Assembly: GCA_002162955.1 (NCBI GenBank)
Contig: MABD01000035.1
Span: forward strand, 1-64,000
DNA from: Gammaproteobacteria bacterium 45_16_T64
GTDB lineage: Bacteria; Pseudomonadota; Gammaproteobacteria; Pseudomonadales; Ketobacteraceae
Length of the DNA stretch: 64,000 nucleotides
Direction: 5' to 3'
Below, piece after piece: positions 37,664-46,684 of this stretch. The stretch's first letter is position 1. Each line of letters starts with the position of its first letter. The notes below the pieces were generated by a model that did no database searches, was not told where the DNA came from, and saw nothing but the letters and a program-made list of their open reading frames with translations. The position numbers and the translations under genes were made by a program.

Positions 37664-38479
37664 CTATAAGTTTACATCTACTCTATCGTCAATTCGAGCA
37701 TATCCAATTAACAATCCTAACAACTTAGTCGGCCAAATTCTTGGTATGAGTCGATTCCCCCAAACAAGAGCCTTATTGATTAGGCCAGGTACAACAGTAG
37801 CCTTTTTACCCAGGGCATGCAGGCCGACACGCGCTACCAATTCAGGTTGCTGTTGTGGAATGGGCATTTTATTGAAGTCAATGGGAGTGCCCTCGGCCAT
37901 GGGAGTATTGGTGTAACCTGGAGAGATAACGGTTACATCAATGCCATAGGGTTTTAGCTCAACGTTTAGCGCTTCACCCAAAGTAATCAAATAGGCTTTA
38001 CTCGCTGAGTAATTCGCAAAATAGGGCACACCTTGATATCCAAAACCACTGGACGTAAATAGTATGCCACCTTTTCCGCGTAGTTTTAGGCGTTTAGCAA
38101 ATATATGACTAAGCTGCATCGGACCACTAACGTTTAAAGCCAACAGCTTAAGTTCATCAACATCTGTACTCTCGGAAAACAAGCCATGATTTTGTATCCC
38201 AGCATTGGCGATAACTAAACCGACATCGACATCTGATGTTAGCTCTCCTATTTTTACCGCTGCATTGGGTTCGTATAAATCTAGAGCAATAGTTTTTACT
38301 TTAACCGCGTATTGGTCTTCTATACATGACTGTAGTTTACGTAAATTTTCTTTGTTTCTTGCGACTGCAACAATATTTATTCCCTTCTTTGCCAGATGCT
38401 CACTGAAAGCCTTACCAATACCTGAAGATGCGCCTGTTACAATTGCCCAAGGGCCATATTTTGTTTTAAATTCATTCAT
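37664..38479 (-). CDS. Short-chain dehydrogenase/reductase (classical SDR)
   Basis: The 271-residue product has the NAD(P)-binding TGASSGIGKAF near residue 17, the NAG block, the catalytic Ser in LFTSSGFGYQG and YSASKAYL, giving the Ser-Tyr-Lys set. A hydrophobic C-terminal part recalls membrane-associated or long-chain-acting SDRs. It is divergent from the TetR gene, with an operator and -35/-10 elements overlapping between them, so it is probably repressed by that regulator. Substrate unknown. Confidence 0.9.
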   Translation of the reverse strand: MNEFKTKYGPWAIVTGASSGIGKAFSEHLAKKGINIVAVARNKENLRKLQSCIEDQYAVKVKTIALDLYEPNAAVKIGELTSDVDVGLVIANAGIQNHGLFSESTDVDELKLLALNVSGPMQLSHIFAKRLKLRGKGGILFTSSGFGYQGVPYFANYSASKAYLITLGEALNVELKPYGIDVTVISPGYTNTPMAEGTPIDFNKMPIPQQQPELVARVGLHALGKKATVVPGLINKALVWGNRLIPRIWPTKLLGLLIGYARIDDRVDVNL

Positions 38480-38553
38480 TTAAGCGTCCATTATTATTGT
38501 GAATTTACCTTCTCGTGATTAAGGGGCTGTCCATAACTTGTTGCAACACCTAT

Positions 38554-38618
38554 ACTAGACACTTGTCTTGATTAAAACAAGACGAGTGTCTAGTTATTTT
38601 CCTAATAGTACTCGTCTT
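38554..38618. promoter_or_regulatory. TetR operator overlapping divergent promoters
   Basis: ACTAGACACTTGTCTTG (38554-38570) and its near-perfect complement at 38578-38594 (one mismatch) surround a 7-base spacer. A third half-site (ACTCGTCTT) is at 38610-38618. For the SDR gene, TTGTTT (rc of 38575-38580) and TAGTAT (rc of 38552-38557) are 17 bp apart. For tetR, TTGATT (38568-38573) and TAGTTA (38591-38596) are also 17 bp apart. Confidence 0.75.
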
Positions 38619-38636
38619 AATTATATGAGGTAGAAA

Positions 38637-39227
38637 ATGCCAAGAACTCGAAAGGTCGATAAAACAGTCGCCCAGCAAAAAGCTCTGTCTGCTTTTTGGA
38701 AAATAGGGTACAACCAACTTGGCGTTCGCGCGTTGGAAGAGGCAACCGGGATAAATCGATTTGCACTTCAAAAAGAATACGGTGGTAAAGCGGGCCTGTT
38801 TATTAAAGTGCTCGATGACTACCTTCTACTCAGTGAAAACGGCGTATTTAATAACGTATCTAATGGCGGACTTGAGGAAGTTGCGACATTATTTTTAATG
38901 CGAGCAGATAATGAGACACTACCTGAAGAAACACGATATGGCTGCTTGGCGATAAACACCGCCTGTGAAAATGATGGTAAGAATGAGGAAATAAATCATC
39001 GCATTATGAATTTCTTTGACATGATCGGTGATGCCTTCAAAAGCGCACTGAGCAATGAAAAGAAGCAGGGCACTCTAAAAGACAACGTTAATATTCAGCA
39101 GGCCTGTGAATTTCTTCGGGGTGAATTGATTGGGCTTAATGTTGTTGCAAGAGCCAATAGAGATAATCAAGCCATTTTGCCCGCAGTGAAATTTACCGCG
39201 AATATTGTCAGGAGCTGGAAGAAGTGA
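38637..39227 (+). CDS. TetR-family transcriptional regulator
   Basis: The 196-residue protein has an N-terminal helix-turn-helix (ALSAFWKIGYNQLGVRALEEATGINRFALQKEYGGKAGLF, shown here in two adjoining motifs, about residues 14-52), in which ALQKEYG replaces the usual LYxHF. The C-terminal ligand domain ends with ACEFLRGELIGLNVVAR. It is divergent from the SDR gene and likely binds the shared operator, so both genes are controlled. TGAGGTAGAAA provides a ribosome site. The ligand may be a substrate or product of the SDR. Confidence 0.9.
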   Translation: MPRTRKVDKTVAQQKALSAFWKIGYNQLGVRALEEATGINRFALQKEYGGKAGLFIKVLDDYLLLSENGVFNNVSNGGLEEVATLFLMRADNETLPEETRYGCLAINTACENDGKNEEINHRIMNFFDMIGDAFKSALSNEKKQGTLKDNVNIQQACEFLRGELIGLNVVARANRDNQAILPAVKFTANIVRSWKK

Positions 39228-39343
39228 CAGGGGAGGCGGCTTATTAAAGACCAATAAATTTCTTGGTTAGAACTAGAAAATTAACCGTTCATATAAATAC
39301 TTAATCCTAAATCTCTAAAGAATTAACTCGGATCATCCACAAT

Positions 39344-39380
39344 AAAACCAACAATGCCCTGATAGAACATTATTGGTTTT
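39344..39380. terminator. Bidirectional hairpin between tetR and autotransporter genes
   Basis: AAAACCAACAATG (39344-39356) pairs with CATTATTGGTTTT (39368-39380) with one mismatch and an 11-base loop. A and T runs at the two ends give a U-tract on both strands. It lies between convergent genes. Confidence 0.75.
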
Positions 39381-39403
39381 GTCGATTACAGGTGTGGTCT
39401 ACC

Positions 39404-40921
39404 TTAGAATTCCGAACGGGCACCAATACTCACTTGATACACTTCCATATCATCCAAGCCCAGTGCTTGCTGATAATTGACAAATCCAGACCAGCCACCG
39501 TTAAATGCAGCGACTAGACCCAATTCATATTCGTAATACAAGCTGTCTTCACTATCAGGAATAAGTTCAAACTCTGTATTCGCATTATCGTTTATGAATG
39601 AAAAACTCACGGGATCATAATCTGTGCTGGATTCATTAACCGCCAATACGGTTAGCTTTGGAATTAACACACCCCAATCATAACTCTTCGCATATTGAAC
39701 GTTCACACCAAGATTACTGGTAATCATTGTTTGCTCTTGGTCACCAACACTTAATGCTAGACCAGTACCGCCTGACTCTTGATAGTCATCAATCTGCGTA
39801 TTCACATAATCAAACCGTAAATAAGGATTTACTGTCCAACTGTCCTTAGACCATGTCCAATCAATACGTGTATTTAATCCATAATGCACGCCGTTGGTAT
39901 CACCGTCTAACTCGGTGCTAAATGAACTCAAGTTACGAGTAATATCATAATCACTGGTGCCATAGCTCAATTGCACGTCAGCGCTAAAGTCCCCAAAGAA
40001 ATAACTCATGTAACCGGTCAACGTAGCAATGTCAGAAGTAAGATCACCGCCGTCATCATCGTAATCAAGATCGTGTTGAATAAACCCAAGTGCGGCGCCT
40101 AACACAAGTTGACGGCTAAATTGATAATCTGCCCCTAACGCGAGCCCATTGCTGCCATATTCATAACCGGTTTCTTTGGTTGTTTTATCCTTATCACCTT
40201 GCTCAGTGTATATGGATGCAAACACACTGACTCGGGAAGGTAAATCATCGCCTGCTGATCCACCATAGGAATTTTTATACGTCAGAGCATTGCCATCAAC
40301 TTTCAACCCAGACTGATTACCTGCGCTACGAAGATTACGCTGATGCTTAAATACTTGTGTCGCATTGCCACGTAATGCCAGGCTACTCAAGCGACGCAAC
40401 GCGAGGGTTTCATCTGGCGTGATCTGATCAATCACATCTTCTAGGGCTTCACCGGAAAAGTCGCCACAGATACCTTCAGCAAGTTCAGCGTTACCAATAC
40501 TTTCTGCACAAATATCAGTAACGGCTTCGGCAACTACCGCTTCATTTTCGCCTTCAATACCTCTACTACTGGCACCTATAGTGATGGTCACCAGACCCGT
40601 GTCACCGTAACCCGAGTCATCACCTGCCTCATAGGTAAAGGTATCCGTTCCTGTATAGCCTTCATCTGGCGTATAAATGTGAATATCAAGCTCTTCGTCC
40701 AAATCTACCCTACCGTGTTCCGGCTGAGTAACCACTGCATTGGTAAGAAACAGGCCTCTGCCTTCAATATCACTGGTATCGTTAGCCAACACATCAATGG
40801 TCACGGGTGTATTTTCTGAGGTGCTTGCTGTATCGTCATTAGCAGTCACTGCGGCTTCCGCCACTGATGACATTGCCGCAGCAAGTGCAATTAAAGGTAT
40901 TCCGTGTTTAGGATTCATCAT
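39404..40921 (-). CDS. Autotransporter beta-barrel protein with Ig/cadherin-like repeat
   Basis: I use the ATG at 40921 (505 residues), after GAAGGCGAA; a neighbouring ATG at 40918 is equally possible. A signal peptide (LIALAAAMSSVAEA-A) is followed by a tandem-95/cadherin-like unit (ANDDTASTSENTPVTID, then GYTGTDTFTYEAGD, about residues 28-118). Residues about 135-225 are helical. From about 240 to the terminal F is an autotransporter barrel (SRVSVFASIYTEQGDKD, alternating aromatic strands, SIGARSEF). The passenger is unusually short. Such proteins are adhesins or surface enzymes. The terminal phenylalanine is the BAM recognition residue. Confidence 0.87.
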   Translation of the reverse strand: MMNPKHGIPLIALAAAMSSVAEAAVTANDDTASTSENTPVTIDVLANDTSDIEGRGLFLTNAVVTQPEHGRVDLDEELDIHIYTPDEGYTGTDTFTYEAGDDSGYGDTGLVTITIGASSRGIEGENEAVVAEAVTDICAESIGNAELAEGICGDFSGEALEDVIDQITPDETLALRRLSSLALRGNATQVFKHQRNLRSAGNQSGLKVDGNALTYKNSYGGSAGDDLPSRVSVFASIYTEQGDKDKTTKETGYEYGSNGLALGADYQFSRQLVLGAALGFIQHDLDYDDDGGDLTSDIATLTGYMSYFFGDFSADVQLSYGTSDYDITRNLSSFSTELDGDTNGVHYGLNTRIDWTWSKDSWTVNPYLRFDYVNTQIDDYQESGGTGLALSVGDQEQTMITSNLGVNVQYAKSYDWGVLIPKLTVLAVNESSTDYDPVSFSFINDNANTEFELIPDSEDSLYYEYELGLVAAFNGGWSGFVNYQQALGLDDMEVYQVSIGARSEF

Positions 40922-41052
40922 TTCGCCTTCCCTAGGGGATCCGTTTACGTTCAAGTACTGGTGAAGCCTTCACAGACGATGACATCACCATCAAAAATCT
41001 GCCGGACTCTAGCAAATTTCCGATTTTCAGTACAGCATCGAAGGGACGTTTC

Positions 41053-42258
41053 GTGACCAAGACAGTGTTATTAACCTGGGAATTGGGCGGCGAGTTAGGA
41101 CATCTCTCAAATTTGCATAGCATAGCAACCTCCCTTGTGACCCATGGATTTACCGTCTTTGTGGCCGTTCAGGACATATCCAGAGCTCACCAGTTTTTCC
41201 ACTCAAATGATGGAATTCAACTTGTACAAGCGCCTATTTGGTTGCCCAAAATCCATATGCAACGACCAATCGCCTGTTTGGCCGATGTGTTATTGCTCAA
41301 GGGGTACTTAAAAGCGGCCCCCCTTAGACAGCTTGTGCAAACCTGGAAGACATTATTTCAGCTAACCAAGCCAGACCTACTTATATGTGACTATTCACCC
41401 ACCGCAATGCTCGCCAGCGTCGATTCCGATATTCCACGCCTTACCATTGGTACCGGCTATAGCGACCCAGTACCCGGCCACCCCATCAAAGATTGGCGAG
41501 TTAACCAATCCAATGATGGACTTGTCGCTGCCCAGGAACAGGTATTACTAAAGAGCATTGAGGCCGCACTGGGTCCCTCAGCGGCTTTTCAGTTCTACGG
41601 GGATATATTTGCCTGCGAAGGACGATTTATTTGCACCTTGCCTCAGCTCGACCTTTACGGTGAACATCGCGACCATAATGAACAACACAGTTCAAAATAC
41701 TGTATAAATATCGCACAACCTTCACGCAATGAAACGGTCCAATGGCAACACAAGAAACGATCCAATATTCTTGTCTACCTTAAACCGCACTACAGCCATC
41801 TCGCACCACTCTTGCGGACCTTAGGCCGCTGCAACGCCAATGTGTTTGTCGCCTGCCCTGGAGGTAACCCGGCAACGTTACGCCCTTTTGTCACCAATAA
41901 CCTAACTATCACAACACAGTTCGCAGGATTATTTGATGCTTTTTCAACCGCTGATCTTTTTGTCGGTCATGGCAACATGGGGAGCACCGCACAGAGCCTC
42001 GCCCACGGAGTACCAGTGGTTGCCTTACCAAGACAGCAAGAAAACCAGCTCAATACCCAAATGTTGATAGCGCTAGGAGTCGGGCTGACCTCAGAGAAGC
42101 CCGAATCAGAGGCATGCCTCGAAGCCACCCTACACCAAGCACTCACAAATACAGCGATACGTAAAAATGCATATAATATCGCCCAGCAATCCGCCCATCT
42201 CATACAAACACCTTTACATGAGCAGGTATTAGCCCGATGTTTGGCCCTTTTACGTTAA
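41053..42258 (+). CDS. GT-B glycosyltransferase (UGT/MurG-like, family 1 type)
   Basis: The 401-residue protein begins WELGGELGHLSNL, the usual N-terminal acceptor-domain loop with its catalytic-type histidine. It ends with the nucleotide-sugar-binding half: FVGHGNMGSTAQSLAHGVPVVALPRQQEN, close to the HGG-GT-E signature of UGT-like enzymes. It is cytosolic or peripheral by prediction. It is divergent from the autotransporter gene, and no partner sugar genes adjoin, so the acceptor may be a lipid or small molecule. The putative start is ATT/GTG-like at 41053, and other starts cannot be excluded. Confidence 0.82.
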   Translation: MTKTVLLTWELGGELGHLSNLHSIATSLVTHGFTVFVAVQDISRAHQFFHSNDGIQLVQAPIWLPKIHMQRPIACLADVLLLKGYLKAAPLRQLVQTWKTLFQLTKPDLLICDYSPTAMLASVDSDIPRLTIGTGYSDPVPGHPIKDWRVNQSNDGLVAAQEQVLLKSIEAALGPSAAFQFYGDIFACEGRFICTLPQLDLYGEHRDHNEQHSSKYCINIAQPSRNETVQWQHKKRSNILVYLKPHYSHLAPLLRTLGRCNANVFVACPGGNPATLRPFVTNNLTITTQFAGLFDAFSTADLFVGHGNMGSTAQSLAHGVPVVALPRQQENQLNTQMLIALGVGLTSEKPESEACLEATLHQALTNTAIRKNAYNIAQQSAHLIQTPLHEQVLARCLALLR

Positions 42259-42458
42259 CGCTACGACCATTATTCAATCGTAGGTTTTTTCAGATCTGAC
42301 AAAACACTGGTATTATCCAGGCTCTGCGAACAGCAGCCAGTAGTGATGTAGCAATAATTTCTGCCGGAATTTCTTATAATCTTTTGATTTTATTACATTT
42401 AATGGAAACTCCCACTTAATAGTGGCGCGTCCATCATATTACTTACAAGGAAGCCACA

Positions 42459-43400
42459 ATGGCGGGTTCAAGTTTATTAGCACTCATTGATGACATCGCC
42501 ACACTGCTTGATGATGTCGCCGTCTTATCCAAAGTTGCCGTAAAGAAAACCGCCGGTGTATTAGGTGACGACCTTGCACTGAATGCCGAACAGGTCTCCG
42601 GCGTACGAGCAGAGCGAGAACTTCCCGTAGTATGGGCCGTCGCCAAGGGCTCATTTAAAAATAAGTTCATACTCGTACCTGCTGCACTACTCATTAGCGC
42701 CGTTGCCCCCTGGGCCGTGTTGGTGTGTTTGATGATCGGCGGGCTTTTCTTATGTTATGAAGGCTTTGAAAAGATTGCACATAAGGTTCTGCATCATGAC
42801 GATGAAGACGCACGCAATGAAAAATTACAAGCCCTTAGCGATCCAAGTGTCGACCTGGTTGCACTTGAAGAAACCAAAATCAAAGGTGCCATACGCACAG
42901 ACTTTATTCTTTCTGCTGAGATTATTGTTATCACATTAGGCACAGTACAAGAGGCCTCCTTTGGTGTTCAGGTCGCCATTGTCTCGGGGCTTGCGTTGCT
43001 CATTACTGCGGGGGTTTACGGTATCGTCGCCGCTATCGTTAAAATTGATGATGCGGGGCTCTATTTATTACAAAATGCCGCAGACAATGCTGTAGGTAAG
43101 GTTCAAGCTTTATTTGGCAAGGGCTTATTACGCTTCGCACCAATTCTGATGAAAACCTTATCGATTGTCGGTACCGCCGCGATGTTCTTAGTGGGAGGCG
43201 GCATTATTATTCACGGTATCCCTGCCGTACACCATTTGCAAGAGTCATTATTAGTACACGCGGGAGAATTACACACTGCTAGCGGCTTTGTTACTGCTAT
43301 TACACCCACGCTTTACAGTGCAGTAGTGGGCATCATTGCTGGCGCGTTGACGTTATGTGCGGTATCACTTTTTACGAAGGTCAAAAGCTTAGTTAAGTAA
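42459..43400 (+). CDS. yedI: DUF808 (YedI-type) membrane protein
   Basis: The 313-residue product starts AGSSLLALIDDIATLLDDVAVLSKVAVKKTAGVLGDDLALNA and continues through several hydrophobic segments (about 70-100, 148-190, 225-250, 285-305), as in the DUF808 family. E. coli YedI (305 residues) is a near match in length and in the opening motif as I remember it. It is an inner-membrane protein of unknown function. GGAAGCCACA precedes the ATG. The gene is monocistronic and ends at a strong terminator. Confidence 0.9.
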   Translation: MAGSSLLALIDDIATLLDDVAVLSKVAVKKTAGVLGDDLALNAEQVSGVRAERELPVVWAVAKGSFKNKFILVPAALLISAVAPWAVLVCLMIGGLFLCYEGFEKIAHKVLHHDDEDARNEKLQALSDPSVDLVALEETKIKGAIRTDFILSAEIIVITLGTVQEASFGVQVAIVSGLALLITAGVYGIVAAIVKIDDAGLYLLQNAADNAVGKVQALFGKGLLRFAPILMKTLSIVGTAAMFLVGGGIIIHGIPAVHHLQESLLVHAGELHTASGFVTAITPTLYSAVVGIIAGALTLCAVSLFTKVKSLVK

Positions 43401-43420
43401 GGTATAGAATACTCGAAAAC

Positions 43421-43462
43421 AAAAAAGCATCGACAACCTTATGACGTTGTCGGTGCTTTTTT
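43421..43462 (+). terminator. Intrinsic terminator after the DUF808 gene
   Basis: AAAAAAGCATCGACAAC (43421-43437) pairs with GTTGTCGGTGCTTTTTT (43446-43462) with one G-T mismatch and an 8-base loop, followed by a T-rich end. It is a textbook terminator that can also serve the convergent gene. Confidence 0.9.
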
Positions 43463-43509
43463 ATATCCTATTTTTATCACTTACTTATACGATAAAATAT
43501 ATAGAACGA

Positions 43510-44889
43510 CTAAAGGGTAGTATCCAATACCTCTCTTGAATACACCAACTCATCCTCTGCATCTTTGCCTATGATCTTAAACCGAACCGCTGTCGCATCA
43601 CAGTTGGGTTCATTACAGTAGACATCATAGTATCCTCCTGTAACACCACCGCCTGTAAGTCTAAGCTTCATGGCAACACGTCCACTTAGTCCGTCACAAA
43701 TGAAACCAACGGGAGAACTCGTATTTAATGGGCCTGTTGCACTTGAATTTAGTATGCCTGATGCTGATCCCGAGCCTGTACAATCGTCTAAAGTAGCATC
43801 ACTTGCCGTTAGCGTCATTTTAGCGGTCATACTCCAGAAGCTTTCAACGGTTGCCTTCCAGTTAACCGAGCCAGAATCTAACGGCGAATCACTCGCGTTA
43901 ATTGACCAGTTAAATAGACCATCGGGAGCATCGCAATTATTAAACTGGCATTGCATGACATCCATTATTCCGAATATTAAGTCTAGGTAGTCGTGGAAGA
44001 ATTTGTCCGTACCGTTAGGGCCTTCACAAGCGTCGCCAACACCGTTCCCATCTTCATCTTCTTGACCGGGGTTAGGCACTGTTGGGCAGTTATCGTTACT
44101 ATCTGCGTGACCGTCACCATCGGTATCCGTTATCGAATCACACGCATCTCCAGTTCCATCGTTATCACTATCTTGTTGGCCACTGTTCGGTGCAAGTGGG
44201 CAATTATCATCTTCATCATCGACTCCGTCATTGTCATCATCACTATCACACTCGTCACCGAGTCCGTCAGTGTCTGCATCTTCTTGGCCAGAGTTCGCAA
44301 TGTTGGGGCAATTATCGACATCATCATCATGGCCATCATTGTCTAAATCAAAATCACAAATATCACCAACGCCATCACCATCTTCATCGTTCTGGTTTAC
44401 GTTTACATCGCTGGGGCAGTTATCATTAACATCAGGTATGCCATCACCATCTGAGTCAGTACCTGCTCCAGTCGTATCACAATTTAGAAAAAACAACGCA
44501 TCGCGCGTCTCAAGCCTGGTGCTCGTACCTACTTCCCAATCGAAAACAATTCGCACTTCCTTTGACACAGATGTGCCGATTTCACCTGGCTCACAACTAA
44601 GCTGAATACCACCCTGATAACTCTGCGTGGTTCCGTCATCACAATTACCCCGGTCATATTCTGGAATAGCGCCATCAGTGGTATAACAAACCGTTTGTGA
44701 ACTCAACTTACTGAGAATAACCGTACCTGAATCGGATTCAAATTGAGTGCCAGCACTAGGATTAACAAAAATCTGCTCATTGGTGGGAGGAGGAGGGCTG
44801 CAGGCTGTGGTGAATATTGTAATGAGCAATAATGCACATAGCTTCAAAAACACAGATGTACTCCCTAATTTGGGAGAAATTACGTTCAT
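43510..44889 (-). CDS. Lipoprotein with thrombospondin type-3 calcium repeats
   Basis: I use ATG 44889 (459 residues), with AAAGGATC upstream; the longer frame adds 24 residues without a signal-like character. The signal ends in a lipobox (ITIFTTAC). Residues about 35-125 form a CHB-HEX-C-like beta domain (GTVILSKLSSQTVCYTTDG). Residues about 142-297 are repeats of the form DSDGDGIPDVNDNCP, DEDGDGVGDICDFD, the calcium-binding thrombospondin type-3 motif. A cysteine-containing C-terminal domain of about 160 residues follows. It is a surface protein by prediction; its role may be adhesion or calcium-dependent structure. Confidence 0.87.
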   Translation of the reverse strand: MNVISPKLGSTSVFLKLCALLLITIFTTACSPPPPTNEQIFVNPSAGTQFESDSGTVILSKLSSQTVCYTTDGAIPEYDRGNCDDGTTQSYQGGIQLSCEPGEIGTSVSKEVRIVFDWEVGTSTRLETRDALFFLNCDTTGAGTDSDGDGIPDVNDNCPSDVNVNQNDEDGDGVGDICDFDLDNDGHDDDVDNCPNIANSGQEDADTDGLGDECDSDDDNDGVDDEDDNCPLAPNSGQQDSDNDGTGDACDSITDTDGDGHADSNDNCPTVPNPGQEDEDGNGVGDACEGPNGTDKFFHDYLDLIFGIMDVMQCQFNNCDAPDGLFNWSINASDSPLDSGSVNWKATVESFWSMTAKMTLTASDATLDDCTGSGSASGILNSSATGPLNTSSPVGFICDGLSGRVAMKLRLTGGGVTGGYYDVYCNEPNCDATAVRFKIIGKDAEDELVYSREVLDTTL

Positions 44890-45074
44890 AAAGAGATCCT
44901 TTTTAGCAATAGCGCTAATTTGAAGAAAAAGCGATTCTAGAAGATCCCTGGTTCTAAACACAATATGACAATTGTTCTATGACATTTGTTATAGGTTATT
45001 CTAGGGCGGAATATCTTCACCCAAAAGTACGCGGAATAACATATCGCGTGAAAGCCCTCTCTTATACGAGAAAT

Positions 45075-45785
45075 CTAATATCTCTCATCCCTCGAGCAAA
45101 TAGCCAGGGTATAATTACTTGCTGCGTAATCACAACCATTAAACTTAACTGATTTTTCTGATTTCCAAAATTTGTAATACGACTTAACTGCTGATTTTTT
45201 TTCGTTTGGGACATGTCCCCCTAAACAAATCAAACTTAACACCAACTCTGGATCACTTTCATTAACGGATATATTTTTGGCCCACCTCCAGGGAGAATCA
45301 GCTATATCTGCATTGTATTTGTCCAAGAATTGTTTAACATCTAGACCCTTTGGCTCTAAACATAGAGATATCGTCATCATGCTATTTTTTTCGTCGTAGA
45401 ACTTAATAGATGGATTGACTAATTTTGCTTTACGATAAACTGCCATTGCCAATGTAGGGTTAGAGTGCTCGAACGAATCGGAGCGGAAAAAAACCTTATC
45501 TAGAAAACCCTTTAGGCCTTCCAAATGCCCACTCTCCGCTGCTTTTCGAAGGTGGTATATTTGCTTGTCTTTCTGGAGATTGTATTTGTAACCAAGAGAA
45601 AAATGTGCGCCAGCATCACCTTCTTTTGCAGCTTCAAAGTACAAAGCCTTGGCCTCTTCTTTTTTCCCATCCTTATACAATTCCTCGGCAACTTGATATT
45701 TTGAAGAATTACTAGCTTCCCCTGAATAACTTACATTTGAAAATGTCATGACAAAAAATAATAATAGTAGTAGTAACGACCTCAT
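45075..45785 (-). CDS. Exported Sel1/TPR-like repeat protein
   Basis: The 236-residue product has a signal peptide (LLLLLLFFVMTFSNVSYS-G). Two Sel1-like units follow (AEELYKDGKKEEAKALYFEAAKEGDAGAHFSLGYKY and then IYHLRKAAESGHLEGLKGF, described here by their opening residues). The remaining part has no family I recognise. The gene looks richer in A+T than its neighbours, which together with the neighbouring lipoprotein gene suggests a lineage-specific acquisition. Sel1 repeats mediate protein contacts. Confidence 0.75.
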   Translation of the reverse strand: MRSLLLLLLFFVMTFSNVSYSGEASNSSKYQVAEELYKDGKKEEAKALYFEAAKEGDAGAHFSLGYKYNLQKDKQIYHLRKAAESGHLEGLKGFLDKVFFRSDSFEHSNPTLAMAVYRKAKLVNPSIKFYDEKNSMMTISLCLEPKGLDVKQFLDKYNADIADSPWRWAKNISVNESDPELVLSLICLGGHVPNEKKSAVKSYYKFWKSEKSVKFNGCDYAASNYTLAICSRDERY

Positions 45786-45867
45786 AAATTTCTCATTTAG
45801 TGATTTTTACGAAAAGACCACCAACCCATCAAATCCGTAACAGGCACTTGTAATTAAATTTTTCAAT

Positions 45868-46491
45868 CTACACCGGCAAAGCCAATTGCTCCTCGCTATA
45901 ACGATTAAAATTCACCTTATGTAAATTAGCCAACGTCGTCGTTGGTGCTTCAGTGATCATGGTATTCACTAACCAATCCGGTATGTTGCCGCCGGGGTCA
46001 GAATGCACCTGATAGGTCACTTTGGTTTTACCCGCACCAATATCGTTTAAAATCCAGGTTCCCCGTAAATATTGCACTCGCACTAACCCCTTCTTTATCG
46101 GCACAAGTTCGTTATCAGAACGAAGATGAATACAGACTGTACTGTCACTGATACGCTCGACGCTCTGTACTATAACACCGTCTCGATTCTTAACTGGCCA
46201 TGGAGCGTTATGCTCGCAATAACAGGCCTGACTATTGTCCGAGATTTGCTTTATCACCTCTGCTGCTTTTGTACCATCCGCCCAATCAATAAAATTCTTC
46301 ATATCCATAATGACAGCCCTAAGCTGCGCGATGGACGCATCAAAGGTAGATACCGCTCGAAAGGCCTTAAGTTCATACCCTTTCACTTCAGCCACTTCTA
46401 CTGCCACACCTTTATCACCTTTGGTTTGAGAAGCGTGTTTCCAAATAAGACTATCAAATAGGGAAGATGTGGATTGGTTTTCACTTGACAT
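45868..46491 (-). CDS. START-domain lipid-binding-type protein
   Basis: The 207-residue product follows the START fold: the first strand/helix (WKHASQTKGDKGVAVEV), FRAVSTFDASIAQLRAVIMDMKNFIDW, the RDGVIVQSVERI strands, and WILNDIGAGKTKVTYQVHSDPGGNIPDWLVN, which holds the D-P-G-G-x-I-P-x-W motif typical of START proteins. There is no signal peptide, so it is cytosolic or unconventional. It may bind a lipid or hydrophobic ligand. It is divergent from the small hypothetical gene and may be monocistronic. Confidence 0.87.
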   Translation of the reverse strand: MSSENQSTSSLFDSLIWKHASQTKGDKGVAVEVAEVKGYELKAFRAVSTFDASIAQLRAVIMDMKNFIDWADGTKAAEVIKQISDNSQACYCEHNAPWPVKNRDGVIVQSVERISDSTVCIHLRSDNELVPIKKGLVRVQYLRGTWILNDIGAGKTKVTYQVHSDPGGNIPDWLVNTMITEAPTTTLANLHKVNFNRYSEEQLALPV

Positions 46492-46684
46492 TATTAGGGC
46501 TCCGCCTACTTATGGGCTGTATATTGACTGCAACGGTATCAACAATCCCGCAGCTGGAATAGATTTTTCTTTCGTTTTTTATTCAATGACACGCTAGTAT
46601 TCCTTCTCATAGAGTAAGATAAAACACATCCATATAATTTCACGCTTTAACGTACCATGCCCCCAATACATAAGAGACACTATT

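Noticed and set aside
44082-44429. Long plus-strand frame rich in His/Arg/Tyr opposite the lipoprotein gene
   Set aside because: It is the reverse frame of repeated Asp/Gly-rich codons in the calcium-repeat region; the composition is an artefact of the repeats.
44139-44466. Tandem-repeat or CRISPR-like appearance of the DNA in this region
   Set aside because: The periodicity is explained by the thrombospondin type-3 repeats of the encoded protein; spacer/repeat units are not constant.
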